From Anticarsia gemmatalis (taxonomy: Eukaryota; Arthropoda; Insecta; Lepidoptera; Erebidae): a DNA stretch of 64,000 bases. Below, one piece after another: positions 1-10,614 of the stretch (position 1 is its first letter; the number at the start of each line of letters is the position of its first letter). The position numbers and the translations under genes were made by a program. The notes under the pieces are model-generated. The model made no database searches. It was not told the DNA's origin and saw nothing but the letters and a program-made list of their open reading frames with translations. The stretch spans positions 9,091,124 through 9,155,123 of the forward strand of contig NC_134775.1 in NCBI RefSeq assembly GCF_050436995.1. Direction: 5' to 3'.

Positions 1-890
1 TTTAGGAACTGCATTCTTTGCGCGTTAGGCAAACCTGGGTTGTTGTTTATCGCCTCGCTGAAGAGGTCTTTAAATGACACCCACTGTTGGTAGCTGCCGC
101 TGAACACGGGAATGTCGAGTTTAGGTGTCGATTTTTCACGGTGTGACACGGACCAAAGCTTACTATTTATGGCCCTCTTGATGTCATGATATTTCTGTTT
201 GTGCTCTGTGAATCTTGCTTCGTAATGCTGATTAGATCCGTTAGTCTCACTGTCTATTTCCCAGTGGAGTAGATCTATGGCCTTCCAGCGTACCTGAAGA
301 GTTTTCAGTGTGTCTTCAAACTCCCATCGATCTTGTATGAAGTCTACATTGATGTTAGAGACTGTTCTCGCAAACACCTTGAAGTTGCTTGACTCTCTTC
401 TATACACCTCGTCCAACTTGCTTAAATTTCCTGAATCCGAGGCGTTTGCCATGTCATTCCAGTCCGGCTTGCTAGGAGGAACGTTCTTCTGTTGAGTGGC
501 AGCGTCCTCGAAGGTGCTCTCATCTACTTCTTGAGACGTAGATGCTGTTTCGCTCAACGTGGTCTTGATAGTTTTCTGTTGTTCGGGACCTTGTTGTGCC
601 GAAAGAGGTTTGAGGTCGCTACTTATGCTTAATTTCTCAATGTAGAGTTTTGCATCTAAGTAGCTTTGCCTTGTCTGCTGGTAAACGTCACCCACCAGAT
701 AGTCATGATCACCTGGTAAAAACTCCGAAAGCTTCGCATGATTGGACTTGAACTCAATCCAAAATCTTTCCAGAGTTTCGAGACGTCTTTTGACTTGCTC
801 AGGTGTCCTACGTGATGGACCATCCTTCTTAAAGTTAATCAAAACTTTCTTGATCTCCTCTGATATATAAGAGATTGTTGATAGAGTAAA
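1..890 (-). pseudogene. BEL/Pao gag, N-terminal part (left arm copy)
   Basis: Read on the minus strand from about 885 down to 1 this is a continuous BEL gag reading frame: an N-terminal helical region of the form found in BEL gags (ISEEIKKVLINFKKD, then RRTPEQVKRRLETLERFW), continuing into the region shared with the right arm (KLDIPVFSGSYQQW, typical of the DUF1759 gag domain). The in-frame sequence just upstream carries a stop near 890, and the nearest ATG (about 901) is in another frame, so the start is broken by a small indel or was not identified. The gene runs off the window at base 1. The family call is confident; whether a full element lies to the left cannot be seen. Confidence 0.75.
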
Positions 891-1239
891 TTACTCATTT
901 CCATTTTGATATAACTTGCTAAAAACTTGATAGATTAACTGTCTTGATTTTCATAAACCCGCGAAATAAACAATCGAAACAACAAAACTTGATAGATAAG
1001 GTACCTTATTTGCTGGATATATATTTGGTGTGCACACAATTTATTCACTTGTTAATGTGGATTTGTATTTCACAACAAATTCCACACCGTAAATTTGCTC
1101 TTGATAACTTGACACTTGCTAGTTAAGTACTTGCTTACTTAAAAACTTGCTGGTTCTTGATAACTCAGTGGCTAAGGTGCTTTCACGTGATATGTGCGCC
1201 TTCTCAATTCAGCCGGTGAGACCCGCTTGTGGGAGGCCG
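891..1239 (-). other. BEL-A 5' leader, rich in ATCAAG/GCAAG motifs
   Basis: No gene. On the minus strand this is the untranslated leader upstream of the left gag copy. It contains many short CAAG-containing motifs (TATCAAG, GCAAG) spread over 1100-900. Its outer end contains a 24-bp stretch (1214-1237, GGTGAGACCCGCTTG followed by TGGGAGGCC) that recurs at 31137-31160 in the same orientation relative to a minus-strand BEL gag, so it is probably a conserved leader or LTR-edge motif of these BEL elements. It ends abruptly at the inversion junction 1239/1240. Confidence 0.5.
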
Positions 1240-2243
1240 CAACAAGGTCCCGAACAACAGAAAACTATCAAGACCACGTTGAGCGAAACAGCATCTACGT
1301 CTCAAGAAGTAGATGAGAGCACCTTCGAGGACGCTGCCACTCAACAGAAGAACGTTCCTCCTAGCAAGCCGGACTGGAATGACATGGCAAACGCCTCGGA
1401 TTCAGGAAATTTAAGCAAGTTGGACGAGGTGTATAGAAGAGAGTCAAGCAACTTCAAGGTGTTTGCGAGAACAGTCTCTAACATCAATGTAGACTTCATA
1501 CAAGATCGATGGGAGTTTGAAGACACACTGAAAACTCTTCAGGTACGCTGGAAGGCCATAGATCTACTCCACTGGGAAATAGACAGTGAGACTAACGGAT
1601 CTAATCAGCATTACGAAGCAAGATTCACAGAGCACAAACAGAAATATCATGACATCAAGAGGGCCATAAATAGTAAGCTTTGGTCCGTGTCACACCGTGA
1701 AAAATCGACACCTAAACTCGACATTCCCGTGTTCAGCGGCAGCTACCAACAGTGGGTGTCATTTAAAGACCTCTTCAGCGAGGCGATAAACAACAACCCA
1801 GGTTTGCCTAACGCGCAAAGAATGCAGTTCCTAAAGAGCAAGCTTAAGGGCGAAGCTGAGCGCTTAGTGCAACATTTACAGATCAGCTCGGATAATTATT
1901 TGACCTGTTGGGAAATATTGAACCATACAGGTACAATAATAAAAAACTTATATTTACAACGCACATGAATACTCTGATGAACCTGCCTGTGGCTCAAATA
2001 GCCAATGTAAATCACATAAAACGCCTCCATGACGTCACCACAGAATGCTTAAATGCAATAAAAAATCTGGGGGTCGACATAGATACCTGGGACCTCATTT
2101 TAGTTTACCTTTTGGTGCAAAAAATAGACTCTGAAACACATAGTGACTATTTGGAGTCAGTTAAAGAACCACGCGAGTTACCAAATTTGGAAGAATTTCT
2201 CAAGTTCCTAGAAAACAAGTTCACTACATTGGAATCTGAATGA
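1240..2243 (+). pseudogene. BEL-A gag, capsid region, frameshifted
   Basis: Two overlapping frames (1240-1968 and 1908-2243) together give a BEL gag: KLDIPVFSGSYQQWVSFKDL, then a conserved WEILNH at the shift, then a second frame with LIFTTHMNTLMNLP and CLNAIKNLGVDIDTWD. These resemble the DUF1759 domain that forms the capsid-like part of BEL gag. The frame changes at about 1925, consistent with a 1- or 2-base indel. The frame stays open upstream to 1147, but 1147-1239 is leader sequence fused at the inversion junction, not gag. Not expressible as one protein. Confidence 0.85.
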
Positions 2244-3568
2244 ATAATTTGAATTTGAATCAGCACGTCGAAAGCAAGAAAATTATCAGTCAAGATCATC
2301 GACGTCGACATCTGATAGACATACATAAATTGCATTATTTTAAGAATTTTTCAAGCAATCAAGCTGCAGCTTCATCTCATACGAAAAACAAGATAGTATG
2401 TCCAATTTGTAACAGCGCCGAGCATACGATTTATTATTGTGACAAGTTCCTGAAAATGTCGCCGACCCAAAAACGTTTAGAAATTTCGAAACTAAAATTT
2501 TGTTATAATTGTCTTCATAGTCATAATGGGGAAATATGTTCGTCAAACAAAAGATGCCGGGAGTGCAACGGGCGACACAACACTTTGCTGCACTCAGCGT
2601 TTGCAAAAAACGTGACATCGGCCGATACGACGTCAAAGCCAGCGTCCAATAATGTAGCGTTGAACCCGCGGACCGAACAACTCAGCAATAATATGCACGT
2701 GGCCCAACAATTTGAAGCGACCGAAATTTTATTATCTACAGCTCTCATAAAGATTCAAAGAGCAGATGGAGAATACCTTGTCATGCGAGCCCTAATAGAC
2801 CAAGGCTCACAAGCTTCTCTCATCACCACACAAGCAGCACATCTTCTGTGCCTACAAAGACAAAAATGTAGAGGAGTGATAACAGGTGTTGGCGCCAAGG
2901 ACAACATCTGCAATGGATTAGCAGAAATATATTGCAATTCTATGCGCGAAGATTATGCGTTTACGACTAATGTTTACATTATGAAAGGCTTAACAAGAAA
3001 TTTGCCTAATGCGTCATTCACCCGTCCAACATGGAATTTATTACAACAAATAGAATTGGCCGATCCCGACTTCAATGTGAGCAAGCCCATTGACATTTTA
3101 TTCGGAGCCGACATTTACTCAAATATTATGATGAATGGAATGTATCGAATTGGAAACATGTCTCTAATCGCTCAAGAAACGCGTCTGGGGTGGCTATTGT
3201 GCGGCAAGATGCAGTCTCTCCAGTGCAATGTGGTGCTCAGCAATATGCAAGACATACAAAAATTTTGGGAAATAGAAGCGGTGCTGATTGTAGAGAACAA
3301 TTTCTACATGGATGATTTGATCCTGCCTGTGCCGTCAATAGAGGACGCGCTAAAAATCAAGGCAGACCTCATAAATCTTATGAAAGCTGGCGGCTTCAAT
3401 TTAAGAAAATGGAAGTCTAATTACAAGGTTCTATCTGAAAATTCAAGTCAAGAAGGCCAGTGCAACTTTGACCTCACGCACACCGAATCTACCAAGACAC
3501 TCGGTTTATACTGGAATCCTGAAAAGGATGTTTTTGTTTTTCAATGCAAGATCAACAAGCAAGATTAA
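2240..3568 (+). pseudogene. BEL-A gag zinc knuckles, protease and RT remnant
   Basis: A 442-codon frame. Residues ~54-118 hold three Cys/His clusters (CPICNSAEHTIYYC, CYNCLHSHNGEIC, CRECNGRHNTLLH) typical of BEL gag. Residues ~184-190 hold the retropepsin motif ALIDQGSQ, the DQGS variant found in many BEL proteases. FGADIY and RLGWLLCGK follow at ~290-325. At ~345 the chain jumps straight from the FWE linker to the YMDD catalytic box (~356-359), so most of the RT fingers and palm is deleted. The frame ends at 3568 before the thumb and RNase H, which continue in another frame. Confidence 0.85.
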
Positions 3569-3574
3569 CATACA

Positions 3575-4735
3575 AAGAGATCGCTGCTATCCGCAATTTC
3601 ACAGCTGTTTGATCCTCTTGGGTGGTTAACTCCGCTTTCTACTAAAATGAAGCTCCTTTTTCAAGAAGTATGGAAGACAAACATGGCATGGGATGACAAA
3701 CTGCCCAAAAATATTCATCAAGAATGGCAATCAATAAAGTGTGATATTGTTAACATAAATAATATTGAAATACCACGATGGCTCGGATATGATGACACGT
3801 GCAGGCTCGAATTGCACGGCTTTTGCGACGCTTCGCAAAAAGCATACGGTTGCGTTATTTACATCAAGGTAAAAAAACAAAATGAAGTTGATATAAAACT
3901 CATTGTTGGAAAATCAAGACTCGTTCCCTGCAAGAAAGAAGTTTCCTTACCAAGACTGGAGCTTTGTGGAGCATTATTGCTGTCCGAAGTCATGATAAAA
4001 ATCAAACAAGCCCTATCACCTGACGTGGACATCACGGATGGACAGATTCTATGGCGGTTCTTGGATGGCTGCAAGGAAATCCTGATCGGTGGAAGCCTTT
4101 CGTCTCAAACAGAGTCCGAAAAATTGTTGAAGTCATGCCGCCAGATTGCTGGCACTACGTCAAGTCTGCAGAAAATCCTGCCGACTGCGCCAGCCGCGGC
4201 CTGACTGCAAGTCAACTGAGACTACATCCAATATGGTGGCAAGGCCCAGCATGGCTATTCACCACAGACAATTTTACACAAGAAAATTGTTCTTACACTA
4301 CGCAAGAAGAAGCAAAAATTACAAAGCAAGTTAACGTAATTACGCAGTTTAGTAACAACAGTCTAATTAAGGAAATGATAGAAAAATATAGTTCATTTTC
4401 GAAGCTAATAAAGGTGTTAGCATGGGTGCGCCGATTTGCTGCGAAAAATCAAGATAGAAAATCTGTCTCTTGGCTCACTATATCGGAATTACTAGAGGCA
4501 AGAAAAATTATAATAAAGCAAGTTCAAGGTGAAACTTTTGAAGATGAAATAGCATACCTGAAACAAAAGAAATCTATTTCTACAAAAAGCAAAATTCTAA
4601 GCTTGAATCCGTATTTGGATCATGAGGAGATTCTTCGCGTAGGAGGGAGGCTGCGTAACGCATTGATTAGCCCTGAAATGAAGAACCCAATCATTTTGCC
4701 GCAAACCACCGCCTCACAGAATTAATAATAAATAA
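3575..4735 (+). pseudogene. BEL-A RT connection, RNase H and integrase zinc region
   Basis: Two frames cover this part. 3647-4204 carries the connection domain and the RNase H start (LELHGFCDASQKAYGCVIY, then VSLPRLELCGALLLSEV). 4051-4725 carries the RNase H end (AVLGWLQGNPDRWKPF and ENPADCASRGL) and the integrase lead-in (ILRVGGRLRNALI). The shift lies near 4050-4075. The conserved DAS and ENPADCASRG boxes support a BEL RNase H. There is a further stop at about 4723 before the integrase core. Confidence 0.85.
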
Positions 4736-4751
4736 TGCACACGAGCTCACG

Positions 4752-5153
4752 TTGCACGGCGGCGCTCGGGTTACATTAGCATTTACGCGACAAAAGTATT
4801 GGATTCTAAGCGGAACAAAAACAATTAAAAAATATATACGTAACTGCATAAATTGTAAGAAGCACAAGCCAAGCATGCAAGAACAAATCATGGGGGACTT
4901 ACCTGGTTCAAGGGTCTGCCCTTCTCGTCCTTTCCAACATACGGGTGTAGATTTCACCGGGCATGTCCTTTTGAAGGCTAACAAGGGCCGTGGAGTAAAA
5001 TCCTCAAAGGGATATGTTGCTGTATTCGTATGCATGGCAACCAAGGCCGTGCATCTAGAGTTGGTGTCCGACCTGACAACACCAGCTTTTATTGCAGCTA
5101 AAATCATTGGAAAAATCAAACGACCATTAGAAAAGCCGAAAACAATCTATTAA
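4752..5153 (+). pseudogene. BEL-A integrase, truncated after the first catalytic Asp
   Basis: The frame contains the LHGGARVTL-type zinc region, CINCKKHKP, MGDLP, and the first catalytic strand GVDFTGHV, then KGYVAVFVCMATKAVHLELV. Homology stops at about 5100. The second Asp and Glu of the DDE triad are absent, and the next residues are unrelated. The deletion joins mid-integrase almost directly to the env-like ORF 18 bases downstream, so it also removed the env N-terminus. It cannot catalyse integration. Confidence 0.85.
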
Positions 5154-5170
5154 AACGTACTGAGAGTACT

Positions 5171-6508
5171 ATGAACCAACAACATAAGATTATAAATCAA
5201 CACATGATGGCATTAGATACAGCTGTAATTGATCTGAAAAACAGTGCTAGGACAAGTAGTTTACTGGGTGACTTTACAGTTGGGTCTATCATAGCGATAA
5301 ATGTGCTTAACAACTTGAGAAATCTACAAGACACGATTATGGATACCGTCATGGATGTTTACCAAGGCCGATTTAATGTACACTTAGTGTCATCAGATCA
5401 ACTAATCAATGAGTTGAAAACTATATCAAGTAAACTGCCCAAAGATGTCTCTTTGCCCGTAGACAACATTCATTCGGACATACGCAAGATGTACAATCTC
5501 TTTAGAGTTAAAGCAAGAATACTGGAAGAGTATCTACTGTTCGAGATAAGAATACCTCTTACTAGTAGAGATACGTACGAAATCTTCAAGTTAATACCAA
5601 TTCCTCAGCATCATGGAAACAAGACCTACGCGATATCACCTGTGTCGGACAACGTGGCGTTAAATATTAGAAAGGGGTCATTTATACCCATGACCGAAGA
5701 AGACATAAAGAGCTGTATCATACAAGAAAGTTATTTTTGTCACAGCCAAAGGCCCGAATATCAGATGAAGAGTGACAAAAATTTATGCCAACAAGAAAAT
5801 CACGAATGTTTAACAAAAGAAATAGTATGCGAGGAAAAATGGCAAGACAGTTATATAATCAACACTTATATTTATACCTGTTGCAATCGGTGCAAGGTAC
5901 GAACAATGTGCGAAGATCGGATTACTGCGCACCAGCTGATGGGCACTGGACTGCTTAGTGTAGGTCACGATTGTTTATTGAAAACAGATGAGTTCTCTAT
6001 ATATCCTCACAAACCTCATACAAGCGAGGTGCGAATTTCACCTGACTTATATACACCTACCATCGCACCGATTAATCATATACTCAACATCAGCATTCCT
6101 ACGTATAACATTTCCAACAAATCGCATTTGATGTTTCAAGAAGCAGCCGCCGAAATACAAGATAGATTACAAGATTTGGAAAACAGTGAAGGTGTCCTGC
6201 CAGATACTGCAACTTTTCACGACATTCACCATTACTCAATGATCTACGTCATATTTGGTATGTTGGTGATTATCGGCACGGCGATTTTGGTACGGCGCAT
6301 GCCATACAAATGGCGTTGCACGCAGAGACAACAACATCATAATACAGAAGCAACATCAAGTCCGGCTACTCAAGAGCCGCCGGTGGCGGCAGGCGCGGCT
6401 GAGGGAGCACGTCGAGCAAGCGACGACATCGCACCACCACCCAGCGCACGCACTTCAAGATTTCGAAACCAATCAACAAGGCCAATTTTGCAAAAATTGA
6501 ATGTTTGA
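5171..6508 (+). pseudogene. Baculovirus F-like envelope gene of BEL-A (N-terminally truncated)
   Basis: A 445-codon ORF opening with ATG at 5171. It looks like the membrane-anchored (F1-like) part of the F-type envelope proteins known from baculoviruses, errantiviruses and roo-type BEL elements: an amphipathic helical start, a YLLFEIRIPL-type strand, LIPIP, a Cys-rich middle (Cys pairs around residues 180-260), one transmembrane segment at about residues 356-374 (MIYVIFGMLVIIGTAILV), and a basic/proline-rich tail of about 70 residues. No signal peptide, furin site or upstream subunit is visible because the 5' part is deleted. The open frame is long for a decayed element. The role in membrane fusion is inferred from the family only. 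Confidence 0.6.
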
Positions 6509-6950
6509 TAACCCTGTTTAGTTATTATTGTTACATTTAAATCAAGTAATTGTTTAATTTTCTATCAATTCATTTTTGTTTGTTAATAGTAGCTCAGCAT
6601 CCCATCTTCTCTGGCTCGGGAATATGTACGGTCCAATTACCGCACATGTCACCGCGTCAGCATTTATTGCATGGATTTCACAATCTTATTCTTATGTATT
6701 ACTTGAATAGGTCTAATTACCGCACGTGTCACCGCGTCAGCATTTTACTGCATGTATTTGACAATTTTATTCTAATGTATCACTCACAAGTAGTCAACAG
6801 CAAGGTAAACCCGTGTATCAAGGAAATAAACATCTAATATCGAACAACTACAAGTATTTTCATTAATCAAGAAATATCAAGAGTGTCGTACGACTGCAAC
6901 AAGGCATCGCCCGACATATAGGTAAGACACAGTAAAACATCGTACATTAA
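6509..6950 (+). repeat. BEL-A 3' LTR-like end with two ~80-bp tandem units
   Basis: Follows the env stop directly. Two imperfect tandem units (about 6631-6710 and 6711-6790) each contain AATTACCGCAC followed by GTCACCGCGTCAGCATTT. AATAAA lies at 6825-6830, so this is probably U3-R. Neither LTR border can be fixed because no matching 5' LTR is present in the window. Confidence 0.5.
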
Positions 6951-7237
6951 AATATTAGTACATTATTTGAAACAGACTTGGTAGAAGCAGCACAGTCCCA
7001 AGCTTTATTATCGTCGAAATAATCTTTAACAGTATAATAGCCCTTTAAACATAAGTAGCGTTTAATAACTAATTTAAATTTATTGAAGCTTAAATTTTGG
7101 ATTTCACTAGGGATTTTATTGTAGAATCGCACACATTGACCTCTGAAGGATTTATTTATTTTTTTGGGCCTAGTGGCTGGAATAACAAGTTTATTTTTGT
7201 TTCGTGTATTAATGCTATGTATATCGCTCTTTTTCAT
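6947..7237 (-). pseudogene. Non-LTR RT, C-terminal fragment
   Basis: Reading on the minus strand, 96 codons show the C-terminal tail common to many insect LINE reverse transcriptases: NTRNKNKLVIPATR, KSFRGQCVRFYNKIP, FKLVIKRYL and YYTVKDYFDD. No palm motifs remain. It resembles the family of the LINE C fragment at 60.8-62.1 kb in type, not necessarily in copy. The 183 bases that follow (7238-7420) hold no recognisable gene. Confidence 0.65.
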
Positions 7238-7643
7238 GAAATCTGCGATATTTTCGTGTACATAAATTAGGTTTTCATATATGTATACAGGGTGTAAATG
7301 ACGGCTAACCGAAAACTTCAGTGGTAAGTTTGTGACACTGTATGCGCGAAATTTACTCCAACGATATTTCTCGGAAATGATTGGTTCCCGAGTTAGTCAT
7401 TTTTGAGCGCTCAATGCGCTTTTTTTTGCGGGGGTAGTAGCAACAAGAAGGAACTAAAATTCTGCTCTACATATTTTAATTAAATTTTAATAGTAATTTC
7501 ATCTAATTTATACAATTTTATGTTTTAATTTCTTAATCATCTATCTACCTGCCGGTTACAATATTTCTCTTCTTTGAATCCTTCTCTTCTGTACTTCACT
7601 ACTCACTATCTACCATTGACTACACTGAACTACACACTACAAT

Positions 7644-8357
7644 ATGGACACCGTGCAAGCAACACTGAATGAGCTCAGCACCAGCATCAACAGCAGAATG
7701 GCTGATTTTGAAGCGCAGCTACTGAAGTCTGCTCCTCTGAGTGTCTCCAGCCTGGCCTCCGACTTTGCTTCGTACAGGGCATTTGTTACCCAAGCCCTGA
7801 CAACGCTACAACTGCAAATCGACGGGCTTGCACGAACAGTCGACAGCATGGAGATGCAGCGGCGGAGAAAGATACTGCTGCTTCATGGTGTAACAGAGCC
7901 TGCCAAGGATGAAGATGTTGCCCAAACACTCACTGGTGTTGTTGTCAAGGAGCTGGGCATTGGTAACTTCTCCAAGGATGACATCAGGCGCTGTCAGCGA
8001 ATGGGGAAGAAGACTTCGGCTAAGAAGCCCCGACCAATACTGGTTAAGCTGATGGACTTGGAGATGCGTGATATGCTGTGGTTCTCCAAGACAAAGCTTA
8101 AGGGTTCCGGAGTGACCATGTCGGAGTTACTCACCAAGAGCAGGCACGATGTGTTCATGGCGGCTCGTGAGAAGTATGGGGTCAACAAGTGCTGGACTCG
8201 GGATGGTGCAATCCATGTTCTGGGACCGGACGACGTGAGGCACCGCGTGACAACACAAGCCGAGCTGTGCAGGGTCGGTGAGCTGTTGCCCAAGCCGAGT
8301 TCGGCGCCCAAACCACTGATTGCCTCAAAATCAAAGCGAGTAGCCCCCAAAAAGTGA
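7644..8357 (+). CDS. LINE A1 ORF1 protein (coiled coil plus RRM-like)
   Basis: 237 codons from ATG 7644 to a stop at 8355-8357, with no lesion. Residues ~1-70 are helical/coiled-coil (SINSRMADFEAQLLK). Residues ~75-190 resemble the L1-type ORF1 RRM (Transposase_22-like): RRRKILLLHGV, DDIRRCQRMG, PRPILVKLMD, KTKLKGSGVTMSE and NKCWTRDGAIHV. The C-terminus is basic (KSKRVAPKK). Proteins of this kind bind the element's RNA as chaperones. It is highly similar to the ORF1 at 31860-32573. No zinc knuckle is present. Confidence 0.8.
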   Translation: MDTVQATLNELSTSINSRMADFEAQLLKSAPLSVSSLASDFASYRAFVTQALTTLQLQIDGLARTVDSMEMQRRRKILLLHGVTEPAKDEDVAQTLTGVVVKELGIGNFSKDDIRRCQRMGKKTSAKKPRPILVKLMDLEMRDMLWFSKTKLKGSGVTMSELLTKSRHDVFMAAREKYGVNKCWTRDGAIHVLGPDDVRHRVTTQAELCRVGELLPKPSSAPKPLIASKSKRVAPKK

Positions 8358-8500
8358 AGTCATCCGAGTTCATTACTAGTCCAGGTACACTTCGCTTGTT
8401 TACTTGTATAATTCATTCATTTCTTCTACCTTCCACAAATATTATAATATGTTATATGTTTATTCTCCCGTTTGACTTTGACTGACTTTGACATCTGACA

Positions 8501-9946
8501 TTGATGAGATACTCCCTGTCATCTGTCATATCCTTAATTTCTCCATCTCCAGGGGCATCTTCCCATCAGCTTGGAAAGACGCCCAAATCACACCTCTACC
8601 TAAAAAATGTAACCATTCATCCTTCTCCGAATACCGGCCCATTTCTATCCTACCTTTCCTGTCTAAAGTTCTTGAACGCCTCGTTCATGATCAGCTTAGT
8701 TCTTTTCTTTCCGAAAACCAACTCCTTAACCCACTCCAGGCTGGTTTCCGTCCCGGTCACAGTACCACCACAACCCTGGTTCATATTACGGAAGACATTA
8801 GGTCAGCAATGGAAGGTGGTCATCTTACAGTGCTTGCATTGCTAGACTTTAGCAACGCTTTTAACACTGTTGACTTTGATGTACTTCTCGGGATACTATG
8901 CTCTCTTAACGTATCTCCAACAGCGGTTGACTGGTTTCGTAGTTACCTGTTAGGGCGCCGGCAACGTATCAGCATCGATAACACGATCTCCGCATGGTGC
9001 CCGTCATATGCTGGCGTTCCGCTGGGCGGCGTCTTATCTCCTCTTCTCTTCGCAGTTTTTATCAACTCAATTTCTAACTACTTGACTTCCTCCTACCACC
9101 TCTACGCAGATGATCTACAGATTTATTCCCACGCTCCCCTAGATAGGTTGACGGAAGCTGTTCAAACTATAAACACTGACATGATGCGAATTTGTGACTG
9201 GAGCAAGTCGTACGGGTTAAAGGTCAACCCGGATAAGACCCAGGTGATTGTTGTTGGCAGTTCGAGAATGATCTCAAGAATCGACTGGTCACTGATACCC
9301 CCCGTGTCTTGTGACGGTATTGATATCCCATACAGTGACAAAGTCAAGAATTTGGGTATCTTCATTGATAAGAAGATGTCGTGGGTTCCTCAAATCCAAC
9401 ACGTCAGTCGCAAAATATTCGCTTCGGCGGGGTCTTTGCGCAGACTGCGTAATTTTCTTCCCATCACGACTAAAGTTGCGTTAGTACAATCCCTTCTTTT
9501 TCCCGTTCTTGATTATGCTGATGTCAGCTATCTTGATCTCACCGAGGACCAATTGAATAAACTTGAGCGACTTCAAAACTTCTTTATTAGATTCATATTT
9601 GGTTTACGCAAGTATGATCATATTTCTGAATACAGACATAAGCCCAAGTGGTTACCCCTACGTTCACGCCGGAATGCTCACATTCTCTCTCTTTTGTACA
9701 ATATATTGTTTAATCCCTTAGCGCCCCCATACCTTAAAGAACGTTTCGATTTCTTGCATGACACACATTCAAGACTCCTGCGATCATCAGAAAATTTAAG
9801 ATTGAAGATGCCAGTGCATTCCACAAAGTTTGTTGATAGATCGTTTTCTGTTGAAGCTGTGCGATTGTGGAATGCACTACCAGTGTCAATACGACGTGCT
9901 CAATCCTTACCCATTTTTAAAAAACAAGTTAAGGAACACTACCTTT
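8501..9946 (+). pseudogene. LINE A1 ORF2 remnant: reverse transcriptase only
   Basis: An open frame of about 480 codons reaching into the gap. RT motifs: YRPISILPFLSKVLER, GFRPGHSTTTTLVHI, LALLDFSNAFNTVD, then GVPLGGVLSPLL and the catalytic YADD (YHLYADDLQIYS). The usual Gln of the GVPQGG box is Leu here (Gln in the sister copy at 48.5 kb), likely damaging. The thumb continues to LWNALPVSIRRA. The endonuclease domain and start are deleted, so the frame has no proper start (nominal upstream opening 8488). Confidence 0.85.
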
Positions 9947-10046
9947 NNNNNNNNNNNNNNNNNNNNNNNNNNNNNNNNNNNNNNNNNNNNNNNNNNNNNN
10001 NNNNNNNNNNNNNNNNNNNNNNNNNNNNNNNNNNNNNNNNNNNNNN
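9947..10046. other. Assembly gap (100 N)
   Basis: Exactly 100 N, the conventional placeholder for a gap of unknown size, placed at the 3' end of LINE A1 ORF2. Bases after it (10047-10284) are AT-rich, do not match the tail of LINE A2 and show no gene. Confidence 0.99.
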
Positions 10047-10284
10047 CAAATTTGAACTTTAACCTCTTTTCAAATAATTATGCACGTTTGCAGATTAATT
10101 TTACTTTTATTTTAAATACTATTTTGATGTTTACTTTTTACTTTTATAATAATAATTTATATGAAATCACTTTGTAACTATCTATAAACATTAAACATAA
10201 TTAACTACTTATTTACTTTAGAACAACTTAACTTGTAAGACTAGTTCTAGTGGTCTGAGTCGGTCTACCTTTCCCTCGGGAGCA

Positions 10285-10461
10285 TGTACGAGCCAATAAC
10301 GCTCATACAGCATATTTTATATTGTCGAGTGAAGTGATTCATACGCCAATAATTAGTCGTAACTAAACCTCCGTCACGCGCTAATGTTTATTTGTTATTA
10401 ACGATTACGTAAAGTGCGACTCAGCCAACTAGACATAGCCGTAGACAGAACAGTTAATTAT
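10285..10461 (+). repeat. LTR-like fragment, inverted copy at 53762-53938
   Basis: 177 bases identical, in every stretch I compared, to the reverse complement of 53762-53938 (coordinates sum to 64223). It begins with TG (TGTACGAGCCAATAACG). Downstream at about 10506 lies AATAAA and then ...TACAACA near 10560, so 10285 to ~10560 has the look of a complete ~275-bp LTR read on the plus strand. That is opposite to the flanking BEL-B coding strand, so it probably belongs to another element. No target duplication was found. Confidence 0.6.
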
Positions 10462-10614
10462 AGTGAAACTTTTCATACTTTATAGTGTTATATATACAAC
10501 TTTTATACAATAAATTATTTTAATTTGAAGTGCTTCAGTGTGAGTTATTTACATACAACAACTCAACAACTACCGGCATCCCGTCAACGACGTGATAGCC
10601 CCAACATCTTTTTG

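Larger units (their letters stand above)
1..1835. repeat. 596-bp inverted repeat around a 643-bp spacer
   Basis: Bases 1-596 are the reverse complement of 1240-1835 (paired coordinates sum to 1836). Every stretch I compared matched, and identical ORF shadows lie at 310-495 (+) and 1341-1526 (-). Homology stops at 596/1240. The spacer 597-1239 continues the left arm into the gag start and leader. The left arm may extend beyond the window. Transcribed through, it would fold into a long hairpin. It could be a real inverted duplication or a fold-back assembly chimera. Confidence 0.93.
1240..6950 (+). mobile_element. BEL-A: decayed BEL/Pao retrotransposon with env-like gene
   Basis: In order on the plus strand: gag, zinc knuckles, aspartic protease, remnants of reverse transcriptase, RNase H, integrase, an env-like ORF, then an untranslated 3' end with AATAAA (6825-6830). 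The gag-pro-RT-RH-IN order and the zinc-knuckle and RNase H motifs are those of BEL/Pao. The 5' LTR and gag start are missing because the copy begins at the inversion junction. Frameshifts and two large internal deletions (RT fingers/palm and integrase C-terminus through env N-terminus) make it non-autonomous. Confidence 0.85.
7421..9946 (+). mobile_element. LINE A1 (CR1/Jockey-group LINE, internally deleted)
   Basis: Starts at GCGGGGGTAGT just after a T-run; the same 5' sequence starts LINE A2 at about 31640. It has a 5' UTR, an intact ORF1, an inter-ORF segment, then a direct jump at 8500/8501 into the RT of ORF2. Compared with LINE A2 about 1.8 kb (ORF2 start, endonuclease and linker) is missing. 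The 3' end runs into the N gap at 9947, so tail and target duplication cannot be seen. Confidence 0.85.

Noticed and set aside
310..495. 61-codon plus ORF identical to a minus ORF at 1341-1526
   Set aside because: Antisense shadow of gag in the inverted arms.
1214..1237. Possible tRNA-like or primer-site motif GGTGAGACCCGCTTG
   Set aside because: No cloverleaf around it; recurs at 31137 as a BEL leader motif, so not a tRNA gene.
8182..8373. Minus-strand ORFs opposite LINE ORF1 (also 7994-8350, 32210-32579)
   Set aside because: Shadows of a conserved sense gene present in both LINE A copies.
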